Below are positions 1 through 8,709 of a stretch of 64,000 bases of DNA, piece after piece. The DNA is from CBDCGS01 sp965216915 (GTDB lineage Bacteria > Pseudomonadota > Alphaproteobacteria > UBA828). The notes beneath the pieces were generated by a model, which ran no database searches, was not told the origin of the DNA, and was given only the letters and a program-made list of their open reading frames with translations. The stretch's first letter is position 1. Every line of letters starts with the position of its first letter. Where the stretch lies: assembly GCA_965216915.1 (NCBI GenBank), contig CBDCGS010000011.1:1612001-1676000 (forward strand), read 5' to 3'. A program made the position numbers and the translations under genes.

Positions 1-501
1 TTGCTCGAGAAGAACGTGAAGGTGTTTCTGCGCCAGCAGTCGGAAGAGGCGTCGGCGGAGGGCACCTTGGAGGGGTTCCCGGCCGCGCTGGGCGAGGAGT
101 TCCGGGCGGATTTGACCGCGCTGGTCGAGGGTGCGCGGCGGCAGGCGGAGATGGTAGTGCTCGTCACCATGGCGCCGCGCCTGCGTCCCGGCCTCTCGGC
201 CGAGGAACAGCGCGACGCGTCGGTGACTGCGCGTTTCTACATGCCGTATCTGACCATGGCCGCGATCGCCGACGGCTACACGGTCTACAACCAGGTGATC
301 AAAGAGGTGGGCGCCAGCACGGGCAGCCTCGTCGTGGAGGCTGAGAGCTTTCTCGCGCCTGAAGAGCGGTTCTACACTGATTCGATTCATTTCACGGCTG
401 AGGGAAGCCGTGTTATGGCGGAGCGAATCAGCGAGGCGCTTCTCGCATCACCGGCGTTCGCGGCCCTTCTGGAGGCTCGCAAGGCTCACGCGTCGAACTA
501 A
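1..501 (+). CDS. SGNH/GDSL-type hydrolase, C-terminal part (cut by window edge)
   Basis: The reading frame is open from base 1, so the true start is probably upstream and only the last ~166 residues are visible. Near the end the sequence FYTDSIHFTAEGSRVMAERI has the Asp-x-x-His spacing of block V of SGNH hydrolases (esterases and acyl hydrolases acting on lipids or carbohydrates), followed by the usual amphipathic helix. The Ser, Gly and Asn blocks are not visible. It is followed on the same strand by SxtJ-like, DUF5989 and carbamoyltransferase genes, a company in which SGNH proteins are often found, so a role in modifying a glycan or secreted metabolite is inferred. The substrate is unknown. 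Confidence 0.7.
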   Translation: MLEKNVKVFLRQQSEEASAEGTLEGFPAALGEEFRADLTALVEGARRQAEMVVLVTMAPRLRPGLSAEEQRDASVTARFYMPYLTMAAIADGYTVYNQVIKEVGASTGSLVVEAESFLAPEERFYTDSIHFTAEGSRVMAERISEALLASPAFAALLEARKAHASN

Positions 502-589
502 GTAAACACTGTTCTTCGCCGTCCGTGTCGACGTGTCAGCCGTCACGAATTGTTGTTGTGGGATGTGTTAATGGTTCGTTCAGGGCTCT

Positions 590-618
590 TTGACAAACCA
601 GAGAGCGTTCCCTACAAC
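590..618 (+). promoter_or_regulatory. sigma-70-like promoter upstream of the SxtJ/DUF5989/carbamoyltransferase genes
   Basis: TTGACA at 590-595 and TACAAC at 613-618 are separated by exactly 17 bases. This is a perfect -35 hexamer and a -10 hexamer with four of six consensus bases. Transcription would start near 625, about 58 bases before the preferred start of the SxtJ-like gene. It suggests that this gene and the two after it can be transcribed independently of the SGNH gene. Confidence 0.6.
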
Positions 619-682
619 GAGCCGCGGGACGTGATCGATCCGGCCGATTGAGCCTGCGGTGGTGCGATGGGCGGGGTTGCGG

Positions 683-1117
683 ATGCGGAAGAAGCCAGAG
701 CTGCACGAAGACATACGTCGCGCGCACAAGGTCAAGGGCAGCTCCGATCGCGGTTTCGGCATCGTGTTCGCCGTTTTCTTCACGGTGATCGGGTTGATCC
801 CGCTGATCGGCGGCGGCGAAGTACGGATCTGGTCGCTGGCGATCGCGGGCGCGTTTCTGCTGGTGGCGATCCTTTACCCGCGGCTCTTTGCACCGGCCAA
901 TCGCTATTGGACGAAATTTGCGCTTTTTCTCTCGACCATCACGACACCCATCATCATGGGCCTGATGTTTTTCGGCGGCGTGACGCCGATCGGCTTCTTG
1001 ATGCGTCTCTTTGGCGGCGATCCGCTGAACCGACGGATCGAGAAAGACCGCGACAGCTATTGGATCGAGCGCGACGTGACGGTTCCGGAGCCCGGCGCGA
1101 TGCGCAACATGTTCTAA
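683..1117 (+). CDS. SxtJ-family small membrane protein
   Basis: About 144 residues. After a charged cytoplasmic N-terminus there are two hydrophobic hairpins (roughly residues 25-65 and 80-110) and a short polar C-terminus, the layout of the SxtJ family named from saxitoxin clusters, whose biochemical role is not established. I chose ATG 683 because it is preceded by a GGCGGGG stretch; GTG 659 in the same frame is possible. Directly downstream are a DUF5989 protein and a carbamoyltransferase, the neighbours typical of SxtJ-like genes. It probably acts in the membrane with that enzyme, which is inference. Confidence 0.75.
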   Translation: MRKKPELHEDIRRAHKVKGSSDRGFGIVFAVFFTVIGLIPLIGGGEVRIWSLAIAGAFLLVAILYPRLFAPANRYWTKFALFLSTITTPIIMGLMFFGGVTPIGFLMRLFGGDPLNRRIEKDRDSYWIERDVTVPEPGAMRNMF

Positions 1118-1133
1118 AGAGGAGCGGGCAGGG

Positions 1134-1286
1134 ATGATCTCCTTCATGCGGCAATTCTGGCGCTTCATGCGCGTCAGGAAGAAGTTCTGGCTGCTTCCGA
1201 TGCTCCTCGTGTTGATCGTCTTTGGTGCGTTGATCGTGTTCACGCAGGGCTCTGCGGTCGCTCCGTTCATCTACACCTTGTTCTAG
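1134..1286 (+). CDS. DUF5989-family single-span membrane peptide
   Basis: A 50-residue protein beginning MISFMRQFWRFMRVRKKFW, with a basic amphipathic N-terminus, one transmembrane segment (about residues 19-37) and a short tail. The size and the pattern of a basic stretch followed by a Leu/Val-rich helix match DUF5989 proteins, which sit between SxtJ-like and carbamoyltransferase genes. It starts 16 bases after the SxtJ-like stop and has a ribosome-binding site (GAGGAGCGGG) well placed before the ATG. It ends 10 bases before the carbamoyltransferase start. Function unknown. Confidence 0.75.
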   Translation: MISFMRQFWRFMRVRKKFWLLPMLLVLIVFGALIVFTQGSAVAPFIYTLF

Positions 1287-1296
1287 GATTTGGCCC

Positions 1297-3132
1297 GTGC
1301 GCATCCTCGGAATCTCGGCGTTCTACCACGACAGCGCCGCGGCGCTCGTCGACGACGGCACGGTGATCGCTGCGGCGCAGGAAGAGCGTTTCACGCGCAA
1401 GAAGCACGATGCCGGGTTCCCGGCTGAGGCCGTGGTGTTCTGCCTGAGCGAGGCGGGCGTGACGCTCGACCAGGTCGACTTCGTCGCGTTCTACGACAAG
1501 CCCTTTCTCAAATTTGAACGGCTCCTCGAGACCTACCTGACGTTCGCGCCCCGTGGCTTCAAGTCGTTCAGCATGGCGATGCCGCTTTGGCTCAAGGAGA
1601 AGCTGTTTCAGCGCGCGCTCCTCAAGAAAGAGCTCAAGGCGCATGCGCCGCAATATGACTGGGAAAACAAGCTTCTCTTCGCCGAGCACCATCAGAGCCA
1701 CGCCGCGAGCGCCTTCTTTCCCTCGCCGTTCGAGGAGGCGGTCGTCCTCACCATGGACGGCGTCGGCGAATGGGCGACGACGTCGATGGGCTACGGCAAC
1801 GGCAATCGGCTCGAGCTGCTGCGCGAGATCCAATTTCCCCATTCGCTCGGCTTGCTCTACTCGGCGTTCACCTATTACACCGGCTTCAAGGTCAACTCGG
1901 GCGAGTACAAGGTGATGGGGCTTGCGCCCTATGGTGAGCCGCGCTTCGTGCAGACCATTCTCGACAATGTCATCGACCTGAAGCCGGATGGCACGTTCCG
2001 CCTCAACCTCGACTATTTCGACTACTGCGCGGGACTGCGCATGACGAGCGATAGGTTCCACGCGTTGTTCGAGGGCCCGCCGCGCGATCCCGAAGCACGG
2101 CTCACGCAGCGCGAGATGGATCTCGCGGCGTCCGTCCAGGTGGTCATCGAAGAGGCCGTGCTGCGCTTGACCCGCTCGCTCGCCGCCGAGGGCCGGTCCA
2201 AGAACTTGTGCCTTGCGGGCGGGGTTGCGCTGAATTGCGTGGCGAACGGCAAGGTCCTGCGCGACCGGAGCTTCGAGAAAATTTGGGTGCAGCCGGCCGC
2301 AGGCGATGCCGGCGGGGCGATCGGCGCCGCGCTCGCCGCGTTTCACACCGATCAAGGCGGCGCGCGCCATGTCAACGGTGCGCTCGACGGCATGCGCGGG
2401 AGCTACCTCGGCCCCGAATATGATGATGACGAGATCGTTCGCCGCCTGGAGGCGAGCGGCGCGCGGTTCGAGCGGTTGGATCCCGACCGCATGATCGAGA
2501 CCTGCGTGTCCGCGCTCGCAAGCGAGCAGGCGCTCGGCTGGTTTCAGGGGCGTATGGAGTTCGGGCCGCGCGCGCTCGGCGCGCGCTCGATCCTGGGTGA
2601 TCCGCGATCACCCGCCATGCAATCGACGCTCAACCTCAAGGTCAAATATCGCGAATCGTTTCGCCCGTTTGCACCGTCGGTGCTGGCGGAGGACGTGTCG
2701 AGCTGGTTTGAGATCGATGAAGCAAGCCCCTACATGCTGATGGTCGCCGATGTCGCCGAGGCGCGCCGCCGGCAGATGACCACGGAGGAGCAGGCGCTGT
2801 TTGGCATCGAGAAGCTCAACGTGCCGCGCTCGGACATTCCCGCCGTGACCCACGTCGACTATTCGGCGCGCATCCAAACCGTGCACGCGGAGACCAACCC
2901 GCTTTATCACCGGCTTCTAAGCGCGTTCAAAGCGAGCACGGGTTGCCCGGTGCTGGTCAACACGAGCTTCAACGTGCGGGGCGAGCCGATCGTCTGCACG
3001 CCGGAAGACGCCTTCCGTTGCTTCATGGGCACCGAGATCGAGGCGCTCTCCGTCGGCCCCTGTTTCCTGCGGAAGGAAGATCAGGACCAGAGCCTCAAGC
3101 GCGATTACAAAGACGCCTTCGAGCTCGACTGA
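1297..3132 (+). CDS. carbamoyltransferase, NodU/CmcH/TobZ family
   Basis: At 611 residues this is full length for the family. These enzymes make carbamoyl adenylate from carbamoyl phosphate and ATP in a Kae1-like N-terminal domain and transfer the carbamoyl group to a hydroxyl of a sugar, antibiotic or Nod factor. The start MRILGISAFYHDSAAALV is the characteristic N-terminus, with a GTG start. EERFTRKKHD, the EHHQSHAASAF metal/His segment, GLLYSAFTYYTGFK and GEYKVMGLAPYGEP follow in family order. The C-terminal domain contains GGVALNCVANGK, ARSILGDPR and LVNTSFNVRGEPIV. It is the last gene of the SGNH-SxtJ-DUF5989 group; the acceptor is not identifiable. Confidence 0.93.
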   Translation: MRILGISAFYHDSAAALVDDGTVIAAAQEERFTRKKHDAGFPAEAVVFCLSEAGVTLDQVDFVAFYDKPFLKFERLLETYLTFAPRGFKSFSMAMPLWLKEKLFQRALLKKELKAHAPQYDWENKLLFAEHHQSHAASAFFPSPFEEAVVLTMDGVGEWATTSMGYGNGNRLELLREIQFPHSLGLLYSAFTYYTGFKVNSGEYKVMGLAPYGEPRFVQTILDNVIDLKPDGTFRLNLDYFDYCAGLRMTSDRFHALFEGPPRDPEARLTQREMDLAASVQVVIEEAVLRLTRSLAAEGRSKNLCLAGGVALNCVANGKVLRDRSFEKIWVQPAAGDAGGAIGAALAAFHTDQGGARHVNGALDGMRGSYLGPEYDDDEIVRRLEASGARFERLDPDRMIETCVSALASEQALGWFQGRMEFGPRALGARSILGDPRSPAMQSTLNLKVKYRESFRPFAPSVLAEDVSSWFEIDEASPYMLMVADVAEARRRQMTTEEQALFGIEKLNVPRSDIPAVTHVDYSARIQTVHAETNPLYHRLLSAFKASTGCPVLVNTSFNVRGEPIVCTPEDAFRCFMGTEIEALSVGPCFLRKEDQDQSLKRDYKDAFELD

Positions 3133-3417
3133 CCCGGTGCCCGGTCGTGACACGGTCCGCCGGCCGTGCACAGGAGCGATTGCCTGCCGCCGGCCCGCCA
3201 CAATCTTCTGCCTCTCTTGCGCGACGACCAAGCCGCAAATGAGGAGAGTCATATGCGTTCGATCACGGGCGGACGCGTCGAGCCCGCCTTGTTCCCTCGC
3301 AAGCGTTGCCATATGGTGGCGCCGCCATCGACCCCGCCCGGTGGCGGCCAACACGCCATTTTCGCGCCGTGGCGGGCGCATGACGGCCCGAAGCATGTTT
3401 CCGATCGAGGGCAGCTG

Positions 3418-4698
3418 ATGGACAAGATCCGGATCCGGGGCGGTGTGCCGCTCCAGGGCGAGGTCGAAATTTTCGGTGCGAAGAACGCGGCGTTGCCCTT
3501 GATGGCCGCGGCGCTTCTGACCGACCAAACGCTGACCCTTTCCAACCTGCCCCACCTCGCGGATATCACGACCCTGGCGCACCTCTTGGCGCAGCATGGG
3601 GTCGAGATCAGCATGAACGGCCATGCCCACGGCGGAAGCGCCGGGCGTGTGCTATCGCTGCGCGCCGCCGATATCGTGAACACGACCGCGCCCTACGATC
3701 TCGTGCGCAAGATGCGCGCCTCGGTCCTGGTGCTCGGCCCGCTGGTGGCCCGCGAGGGCCGGGCGATCGTCTCGCTGCCGGGCGGTTGCGCGATCGGCAC
3801 ACGGCCGGTCGACATTCACCTCGACGGTCTGGCGCGCCTCGGGGCCGAGATCGAGCTGCAGGACGGCTATATCCAGGCCACCGCGCCGCGCGGACTGAGC
3901 GGTGCGACCGTGCCGCTCTCCTTCGCCTCGGTCGGCGCCACCGAAAATCTTCTGATGGCCGCAACGCTCGCGCGCGGTCAGACGAGGATCGAGAACGCCG
4001 CCCGCGAGCCGGAAGTGAGCGACCTTGCCCATTGCCTCAACGCCATGGGTGCGCGCGTGTCGGGGATCGGCACCGATGTGTTGGTCATCGATGGGGTTCC
4101 GCGGCTCAACGGCGCCGAATACCGCGTCGTGCCGGACCGGATCGAGACCGGGACCTATGCGCTCGCGGCGGCGATGACCGGTGGCGACATCGAGCTGCTC
4201 GGTGCCCAGACCGACCATTTGAGCGCACCGATCAGCGTGCTCCGCTCGGCGGGGGTTCAAATCGATGAGACGCCGCGCGGCGTGCGGGTGCGCGGCAACG
4301 GCCGGCCGCACGGCGTGGATGTGACGACGGAACCCTTTCCGGGCTTTCCCACCGATCTGCAAGCACAAGCAATGGCACTTGCGAGCATGTCGGCGGGATC
4401 GGCGGTCATCACCGAGACGATTTTCGAGAACCGTTTCATGCACGTTCCCGAGCTTTGCCGGATGGGCGCCGACATCGAGGTGCAAGGCGCACGAGCCCTG
4501 GTACGGGGGGTGCCGCAGCTCTCCGGCGCGCCGGTGATGGCGACCGATCTACGCGCGTCGTCCTCGCTCGTACTTGCGGGACTCGCGGCGGAGGGCGAGA
4601 CGCTCATCAATCGCGTCTACCACCTCGACCGGGGCTATGAGCGCATCGAGGACAAGCTCGCCGCATGCGGCGCCGACATCGACCGGATCGAGAGTTGA
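3418..4698 (+). CDS. murA: UDP-N-acetylglucosamine 1-carboxyvinyltransferase
   Basis: First committed step of peptidoglycan synthesis: transfers enolpyruvate from PEP to UDP-GlcNAc in the cytoplasm. With ATG 3418 the protein is 426 residues, the normal length. Lys22-Asn23 in FGAKNAALP and Cys124 in PGGCAIGTRPVD are the PEP/UDP-GlcNAc and fosfomycin-target residues. The frame is open further upstream, and an in-frame ATG at 3253 has a stronger GAGGAG ribosome site; it would add 55 residues with no resemblance to MurA. I kept 3418, preceded by GAGGG. The stop overlaps the TTG start of the DUF2948 gene. Confidence 0.95.
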   Translation: MDKIRIRGGVPLQGEVEIFGAKNAALPLMAAALLTDQTLTLSNLPHLADITTLAHLLAQHGVEISMNGHAHGGSAGRVLSLRAADIVNTTAPYDLVRKMRASVLVLGPLVAREGRAIVSLPGGCAIGTRPVDIHLDGLARLGAEIELQDGYIQATAPRGLSGATVPLSFASVGATENLLMAATLARGQTRIENAAREPEVSDLAHCLNAMGARVSGIGTDVLVIDGVPRLNGAEYRVVPDRIETGTYALAAAMTGGDIELLGAQTDHLSAPISVLRSAGVQIDETPRGVRVRGNGRPHGVDVTTEPFPGFPTDLQAQAMALASMSAGSAVITETIFENRFMHVPELCRMGADIEVQGARALVRGVPQLSGAPVMATDLRASSSLVLAGLAAEGETLINRVYHLDRGYERIEDKLAACGADIDRIES

Positions 4699-5135
4699 CG
4701 AGCGACAGGCGGCTCAAGCTGAGGGCGGAGGACGCGGACGACCTTGCGATCATTTCCGCCTGTCTTCAGGACGCGATGTTCGCGCTCGGCGAAATGGCCT
4801 TCGAGCCGGAGGACCATCGTTTCGCCGCCATCCTCGTGCGACGGCGTTGGGACCTCGGCCCGGACGAGAGCGTGCTGCCGTCGCTCGACTGCATCAAGGC
4901 AGGCATTCACTTCGACACGGTCCGCGCTGTCAAGCTGCGCCACATCGACCAGGCCGACCGCTCGCGCGTGCTCCAGCTTGGAGCGATTCTCAGCGAGCCG
5001 GGACGGTGTCGCACGGTGGTCCGTCTGATGTTTCTGGACGGCGCGGAGATCTGGCTCGAGGCCGATCGTCTTGCGTGCCGCTTTCAAGACCTCGAACCGG
5101 CGCAACCGGATGAGGCCGCCGAGGGAGCATCGTGA
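4695..5135 (+). CDS. DUF2948 family protein
   Basis: About 146 residues, cytosolic and without membrane segments. RLKLRAEDADDLAIISACLQDA near the N-terminus and the FAAILVRRRWD segment match DUF2948, an alphaproteobacterial family that sits just after murA. The likely start is TTG 4695, which overlaps the murA stop codon by four bases and implies translational coupling. The next gene, hisG, begins 7 bases after the stop. The function is not known. Confidence 0.75.
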   Translation: MTSDRRLKLRAEDADDLAIISACLQDAMFALGEMAFEPEDHRFAAILVRRRWDLGPDESVLPSLDCIKAGIHFDTVRAVKLRHIDQADRSRVLQLGAILSEPGRCRTVVRLMFLDGAEIWLEADRLACRFQDLEPAQPDEAAEGAS

Positions 5136-5142
5136 GGCGGTG

Positions 5143-5811
5143 ATGGCGTCCGATGGTCTGGTGCTCGCACTGCCGAAGGGGCGAATCCTCCGCGAGCTTT
5201 CGCCGGTGCTCGCGCGCGTCGGGATCGAGCCGGAGCCTGCGTTTCAAGACGAGGACGCGCGCCAGCTCCGTTTTCGCACCAACGATCCGCGGCTCGGCAT
5301 CATTCGGGTCAGGAGCTTCGACGTCGCGACGTTCGTAGCATTCGGCGCGGCTCAGCTCGGTGTCGCCGGAAGCGACGTGCTCACCGAGTTCGATTTCGAC
5401 GAGCTCTATGCGCCGCTCGATCTCGGGATTGGCCGCTGTCGTCTGATGGTCGCGGAGCCGGCGGATCTCGCCAGTACCGATGATCCCTCGCGCTGGAGCC
5501 ACGTCCGCGTGGCGACCAAATATCCGCGTTTGACCAGGCGGCACTTCGCCGCCCGCGGCGTGCAGGCGGAGTGCATCAAGCTCAATGGCGCAATGGAGCT
5601 CGCACCCGGCCTCGGGCTTTGCCGGCGTATCGTCGACCTGGTGAGCAGCGGCGCCACGCTGCGGGCCAACGATCTTGTCGAGGTCGAGCATGTCGCCGAT
5701 GTGTCTTCGCGGCTCGTCGTCAATCGGACGGCGCTCAAGACGCGCGCCGCCGAGCTACAGTCCTGGGTCGAGCGATTTCGAGAGGCTGTCGATGGTGCTC
5801 GTTCTTCATAG
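5143..5811 (+). CDS. hisG: ATP phosphoribosyltransferase, short (HisG-S) form
   Basis: Catalyses the first step of histidine biosynthesis, ATP + PRPP to phosphoribosyl-ATP. At 222 residues it has the two periplasmic-binding-like lobes (LVLALPKGRILRELSPVL at the N-terminus, FGAAQLGVAGSDVL, then KYPRLTRRHFAARG) but lacks the C-terminal ACT-like regulatory domain. Short-form enzymes work and are feedback-inhibited only with HisZ, a histidyl-tRNA-synthetase-like partner; no hisZ is present here, so it must lie elsewhere. ATG 5143 was chosen over the upstream open frame because the protein then starts like the family. It overlaps hisD by 20 bases. Confidence 0.92.
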   Translation: MASDGLVLALPKGRILRELSPVLARVGIEPEPAFQDEDARQLRFRTNDPRLGIIRVRSFDVATFVAFGAAQLGVAGSDVLTEFDFDELYAPLDLGIGRCRLMVAEPADLASTDDPSRWSHVRVATKYPRLTRRHFAARGVQAECIKLNGAMELAPGLGLCRRIVDLVSSGATLRANDLVEVEHVADVSSRLVVNRTALKTRAAELQSWVERFREAVDGARSS

Positions 5812-7093
5812 CGGCGACGCGGGCTTTGAGGCGACGTTTCGGGCGCTGCTCGAGGCGAAGCGCGAGGTTCAGGCCGATGTCGACCGACAGGTTGCCGAGA
5901 TCATCTCGGCGGTGCGGCAGGACGGCGACAGGGCTTTGGCCGCCTACACGAAGCGCTTCGATCGGATCGCGCTGAGCCCACAGCAAGTCCGTCTTTCGGC
6001 CGAGGAGATACGGGCTGAGCGGACGCGCGCCGCACCGGAGACGGTCGCCGCTCTGCGGATGGCCGCGGCCCGGATCGAGGCCTTCCATGCGGAGCAGATG
6101 CCGCAAGGGCAAGATTTCGTCGACTCAGAGGGCGTTCGTCTCGGTGCGCGCTGGTACCCCCTCGACGGGGTGGGCCTCTATGTGCCGGGTGGCACCGCCG
6201 CTTACCCGAGTACGGTCCTGATGAACGCGCTGCCCGCGCGTGTCGCGGGCGTCGCGCGGATTGCGATGGTGGTGCCCGCGCCCGATGGTGTGCTCAATCC
6301 TGCGGTGCTGGCGGCCGCCGATATCGCCGGCGTCTCAGAGATCTACCGCGTCGGCGGAGCGCAGGCCATCGCCGCGCTCGCCCATGGCACGGCCACGATT
6401 GCCCCGGTCGACAAGATCGTCGGCCCCGGCAATGCTTATGTCGCTGCCGCCAAGCGGCAGGTGTTTGGCACCGTCGGCATCGACATGATCGCGGGACCAT
6501 CGGAGATTCTCGTCGTCGCGGACACCGCAAACGATCCGGCTTGGATCGCCGCAGACTTGCTCTCGCAGTCTGAGCACGACACCTCTGCCCAGGCGATCCT
6601 GATCACCGACGATCGCGACTTCGCCGATCGCGTGAGCCGCGCCGTCGAGGAGATTCTGGCGGCACTCCCGCGCGCCGACATCGCGGCGGCAAGCTGGCGC
6701 GACCACGGGGCGATCATCCTGCTCGACCGCCTCGCCGATGCGCCGCGTCTGATCAACCGGATCGCGCCTGAACATCTCGAGCTGGCGATCGCCGAGCCCG
6801 AACGAATGCTGGACGGCGTGCGCAACGCCGGCGCGGTGTTTCTGGGACGTCATACGCCGGAGGCGATCGGGGACTATGTGGCGGGGCCCAACCACGTGCT
6901 TCCGACGGCCCGCAGCGCGCGCTTTTCCTCCGGCCTCTCGGTGCTCGACTTCATGAAGCGCACGACGTTCGTCGCGTGCGATGCCGCGAGCCTGGCTCGG
7001 ATCGGCCCCGCGGCCGTCACGCTGGCGGAAGCCGAGGGCCTCGATGCGCACGCCCTCTCGGTCGCGATGCGGCTCCGCGCCGAGCGCGGTTAG
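5792..7093 (+). CDS. hisD: histidinol dehydrogenase
   Basis: Oxidises L-histidinol to L-histidine in two NAD+-dependent, zinc-assisted steps. The protein is 433 residues from ATG 5792, standard length. GLYVPGGTAAYPSTVLMNALPA, VDKIVGPGNAYVAAAKRQVFG, DMIAGPSEILVVAD, LLSQSEHDTSAQAILIT and RIAPEHLEL carry the conserved Gln/His zinc ligands and the catalytic Glu-His pair. The gene overlaps the 3' end of hisG in another frame, so the two are likely co-translated. A UPF0262 gene follows at once. Confidence 0.96.
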   Translation: MVLVLHSGDAGFEATFRALLEAKREVQADVDRQVAEIISAVRQDGDRALAAYTKRFDRIALSPQQVRLSAEEIRAERTRAAPETVAALRMAAARIEAFHAEQMPQGQDFVDSEGVRLGARWYPLDGVGLYVPGGTAAYPSTVLMNALPARVAGVARIAMVVPAPDGVLNPAVLAAADIAGVSEIYRVGGAQAIAALAHGTATIAPVDKIVGPGNAYVAAAKRQVFGTVGIDMIAGPSEILVVADTANDPAWIAADLLSQSEHDTSAQAILITDDRDFADRVSRAVEEILAALPRADIAAASWRDHGAIILLDRLADAPRLINRIAPEHLELAIAEPERMLDGVRNAGAVFLGRHTPEAIGDYVAGPNHVLPTARSARFSSGLSVLDFMKRTTFVACDAASLARIGPAAVTLAEAEGLDAHALSVAMRLRAERG

Positions 7094-7097
7094 ACGT

Positions 7098-7589
7098 GTG
7101 GCGCCCGCGGGTGTGAGCGGTGATCCGCGCCTCGTCGAGGTCATCCTCGACGAGAGCGCAGCCGTGCACCACGGCGCCGATGAGGATCACGAGCGCCGCG
7201 TCGCGATCTTCGATCTCGTCGAGGAAAACTATTTCGCGCCGAAGGGCGTTTCCGCACCCGGCCCTTATCGCTTGCGCGTGAGCCGTGCCGAGGGGCGCCT
7301 GATTCTCGCGGTCGACGATGAGGCGGGCGAGCCGCAGCTCTCGGCGACGATCTCGCTCGCCTCCATCCGGCGCATCCTGCGCGACTACGAAACGATGTGC
7401 GAAAGCTACCATGAGGCCATCAAGACGGCTCCGCGCGCGCGCATCGAGGCGATCGATATGGGACGCCGCGGCCTTCACAATGAAGGGTCGGAGATTCTAC
7501 GCGATGCGCTTGCCGACAAGATCGCCTTAGATGAGGAGACCGCAAGGCGGCTCTTCACCCTGGTCCATGCCCTCCACATACGGCTTTAG
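7098..7589 (+). CDS. UPF0262 family protein
   Basis: Roughly 163 residues with RRVAIFDLVEENYFAP, LSLASIRRILRDYETMCESYHEAIKTA and the motif DMGRRGLHNEGSEIL, which are hallmarks of UPF0262, a soluble alphaproteobacterial family without assigned function. A GTG at 7098 (five bases after the hisD stop) is the likely start; GTG 7113 is an alternative. It lies between hisD and the phosphatase gene, its usual position in alphaproteobacteria. Confidence 0.88.
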   Translation: MAPAGVSGDPRLVEVILDESAAVHHGADEDHERRVAIFDLVEENYFAPKGVSAPGPYRLRVSRAEGRLILAVDDEAGEPQLSATISLASIRRILRDYETMCESYHEAIKTAPRARIEAIDMGRRGLHNEGSEILRDALADKIALDEETARRLFTLVHALHIRL

Positions 7590-7597
7590 CCCGGCAA

Positions 7598-8041
7598 ATG
7601 CCCGCGCTCCCCGGCAGTGTTCTTTTCGCGTGCACCTGGAATGTTGTGCGCTCGCCGATGGCGGAGGGGATCATGAAGCATCTCTACGGCACGCGGGTGT
7701 TCGTCGATTCGGCCGGTGTCAGGCGCGGCGGCACGCTCGATGGCTTCGCCGTCTTCGCCCTTCATGAGATCGGCATCGACATCGGCAACCACCGTCCGAA
7801 AACCTTCGAGGACCTCGAAGCCGATTCCTTCGACGTCGTGATCTCCCTGTCGCCCGAGGCACAACACAAGGCCATCGAGATGACGCGGACGATGCATTGC
7901 GAGGTCGAGTTTTGGCATACCTTCGATCCCAGCATCGTCGAGGGAAGTCGGGACGCGCGCCTGCTCGCCTATCGCGAGGTGCGGGATGGGTTGCTCGCGC
8001 GGCTTTCGGAGCGGTTCTCCGCCGCGCCGCCGGTCGTCTGA
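7598..8041 (+). CDS. low-molecular-weight phosphotyrosine phosphatase / arsenate-reductase-like protein
   Basis: Length 147 residues. FACTWNVVRSPMAEGI contains the CX5R-S phosphate-binding loop of low-molecular-weight protein tyrosine phosphatases, and the HTFDPSIVEGSRDARL segment holds the DP general-acid motif. Members dephosphorylate protein phosphotyrosine or reduce arsenate; the substrate cannot be told from sequence. In related genomes infA often sits between this gene and maf, but only 38 bases separate them here, so infA has moved elsewhere. Confidence 0.88.
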   Translation: MPALPGSVLFACTWNVVRSPMAEGIMKHLYGTRVFVDSAGVRRGGTLDGFAVFALHEIGIDIGNHRPKTFEDLEADSFDVVISLSPEAQHKAIEMTRTMHCEVEFWHTFDPSIVEGSRDARLLAYREVRDGLLARLSERFSAAPPVV

Positions 8042-8079
8042 GCTTTGTCGTTCGATCCTGCCGGGCTAGCGTAGCCGTC

Positions 8080-8709
8080 ATGTGCTCAGAGGCCACAACA
8101 CCCGTTTTCGTGCTCGCCTCCGCATCACCGCGGCGGCGCGATCTGTTGCGCCAGATCGGCTACACACCCGACCAGATCGACCCGGCGACGCTCGACGAAA
8201 CGGCGCAACCGAACGAGCCGCCCGACGCCTATGCCAAGCGGCTGGCACGCGCGAAGGCGGCGCGCGTCGTCGAGCGCCATCGGGGCGCGATCGTCCTCGG
8301 CGCCGACACGGTTGTGGCGTGCGGCCGCCGCATTCTGCCGAAGGCGGAAAGCGCCGCCCAAGCGGAGCGGTGCCTTGCGCTGCTCTCCGGACGCCGGCAC
8401 CGGGTGATCGGTGGGCTTGCAATCGTGGCACCGGACGGGTCGATCCGCGAGCGGCTGGTGCGCACGACCGTCGGATTCAAGCGTCTCTCGCGACCCGAGA
8501 TTGCGGGCTATGTGGCGAGCGGCGAGTGGCAGGGCAAGGCGGGCGGCTATGCCATCCAGGGGCGCGCCGCGGCCTTCGTGCGGTTCATCAACGGCTCCTA
8601 TTCCAACGTGGTCGGGCTCCCCCTCCACGAGACCTATCAGGTCCTCACGGGGCTCGGCCTGATGCCCCAGGCGCAAGCGACCGTCCCGCATCCACCCGCC
8701 TCGAAATGA
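8080..8709 (+). CDS. maf: Maf-family nucleotide pyrophosphatase
   Basis: House-cleaning pyrophosphatase that hydrolyses modified or non-canonical nucleoside triphosphates; some members arrest septum formation when overproduced. The 209-residue product starts at ATG 8080 and has the P-loop-like LASASPRRRDLLRQIG, then GADTVVACGRRILPKA (acidic metal site) and EWQGKAGGYAIQGRAAAFV, all conserved in Maf. The frame is open upstream but without Maf similarity. Its stop overlaps the next ATG (ATGA), which couples it to the RNase E/G-like gene. Confidence 0.93.
   Translation: MCSEATTPVFVLASASPRRRDLLRQIGYTPDQIDPATLDETAQPNEPPDAYAKRLARAKAARVVERHRGAIVLGADTVVACGRRILPKAESAAQAERCLALLSGRRHRVIGGLAIVAPDGSIRERLVRTTVGFKRLSRPEIAGYVASGEWQGKAGGYAIQGRAAAFVRFINGSYSNVVGLPLHETYQVLTGLGLMPQAQATVPHPPASK

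Noticed and set aside
1267..2370. 367-codon minus-strand frame opposite the carbamoyltransferase
   Set aside because: Arg/Glu/His-rich shadow of a clear gene with no ribosome site.
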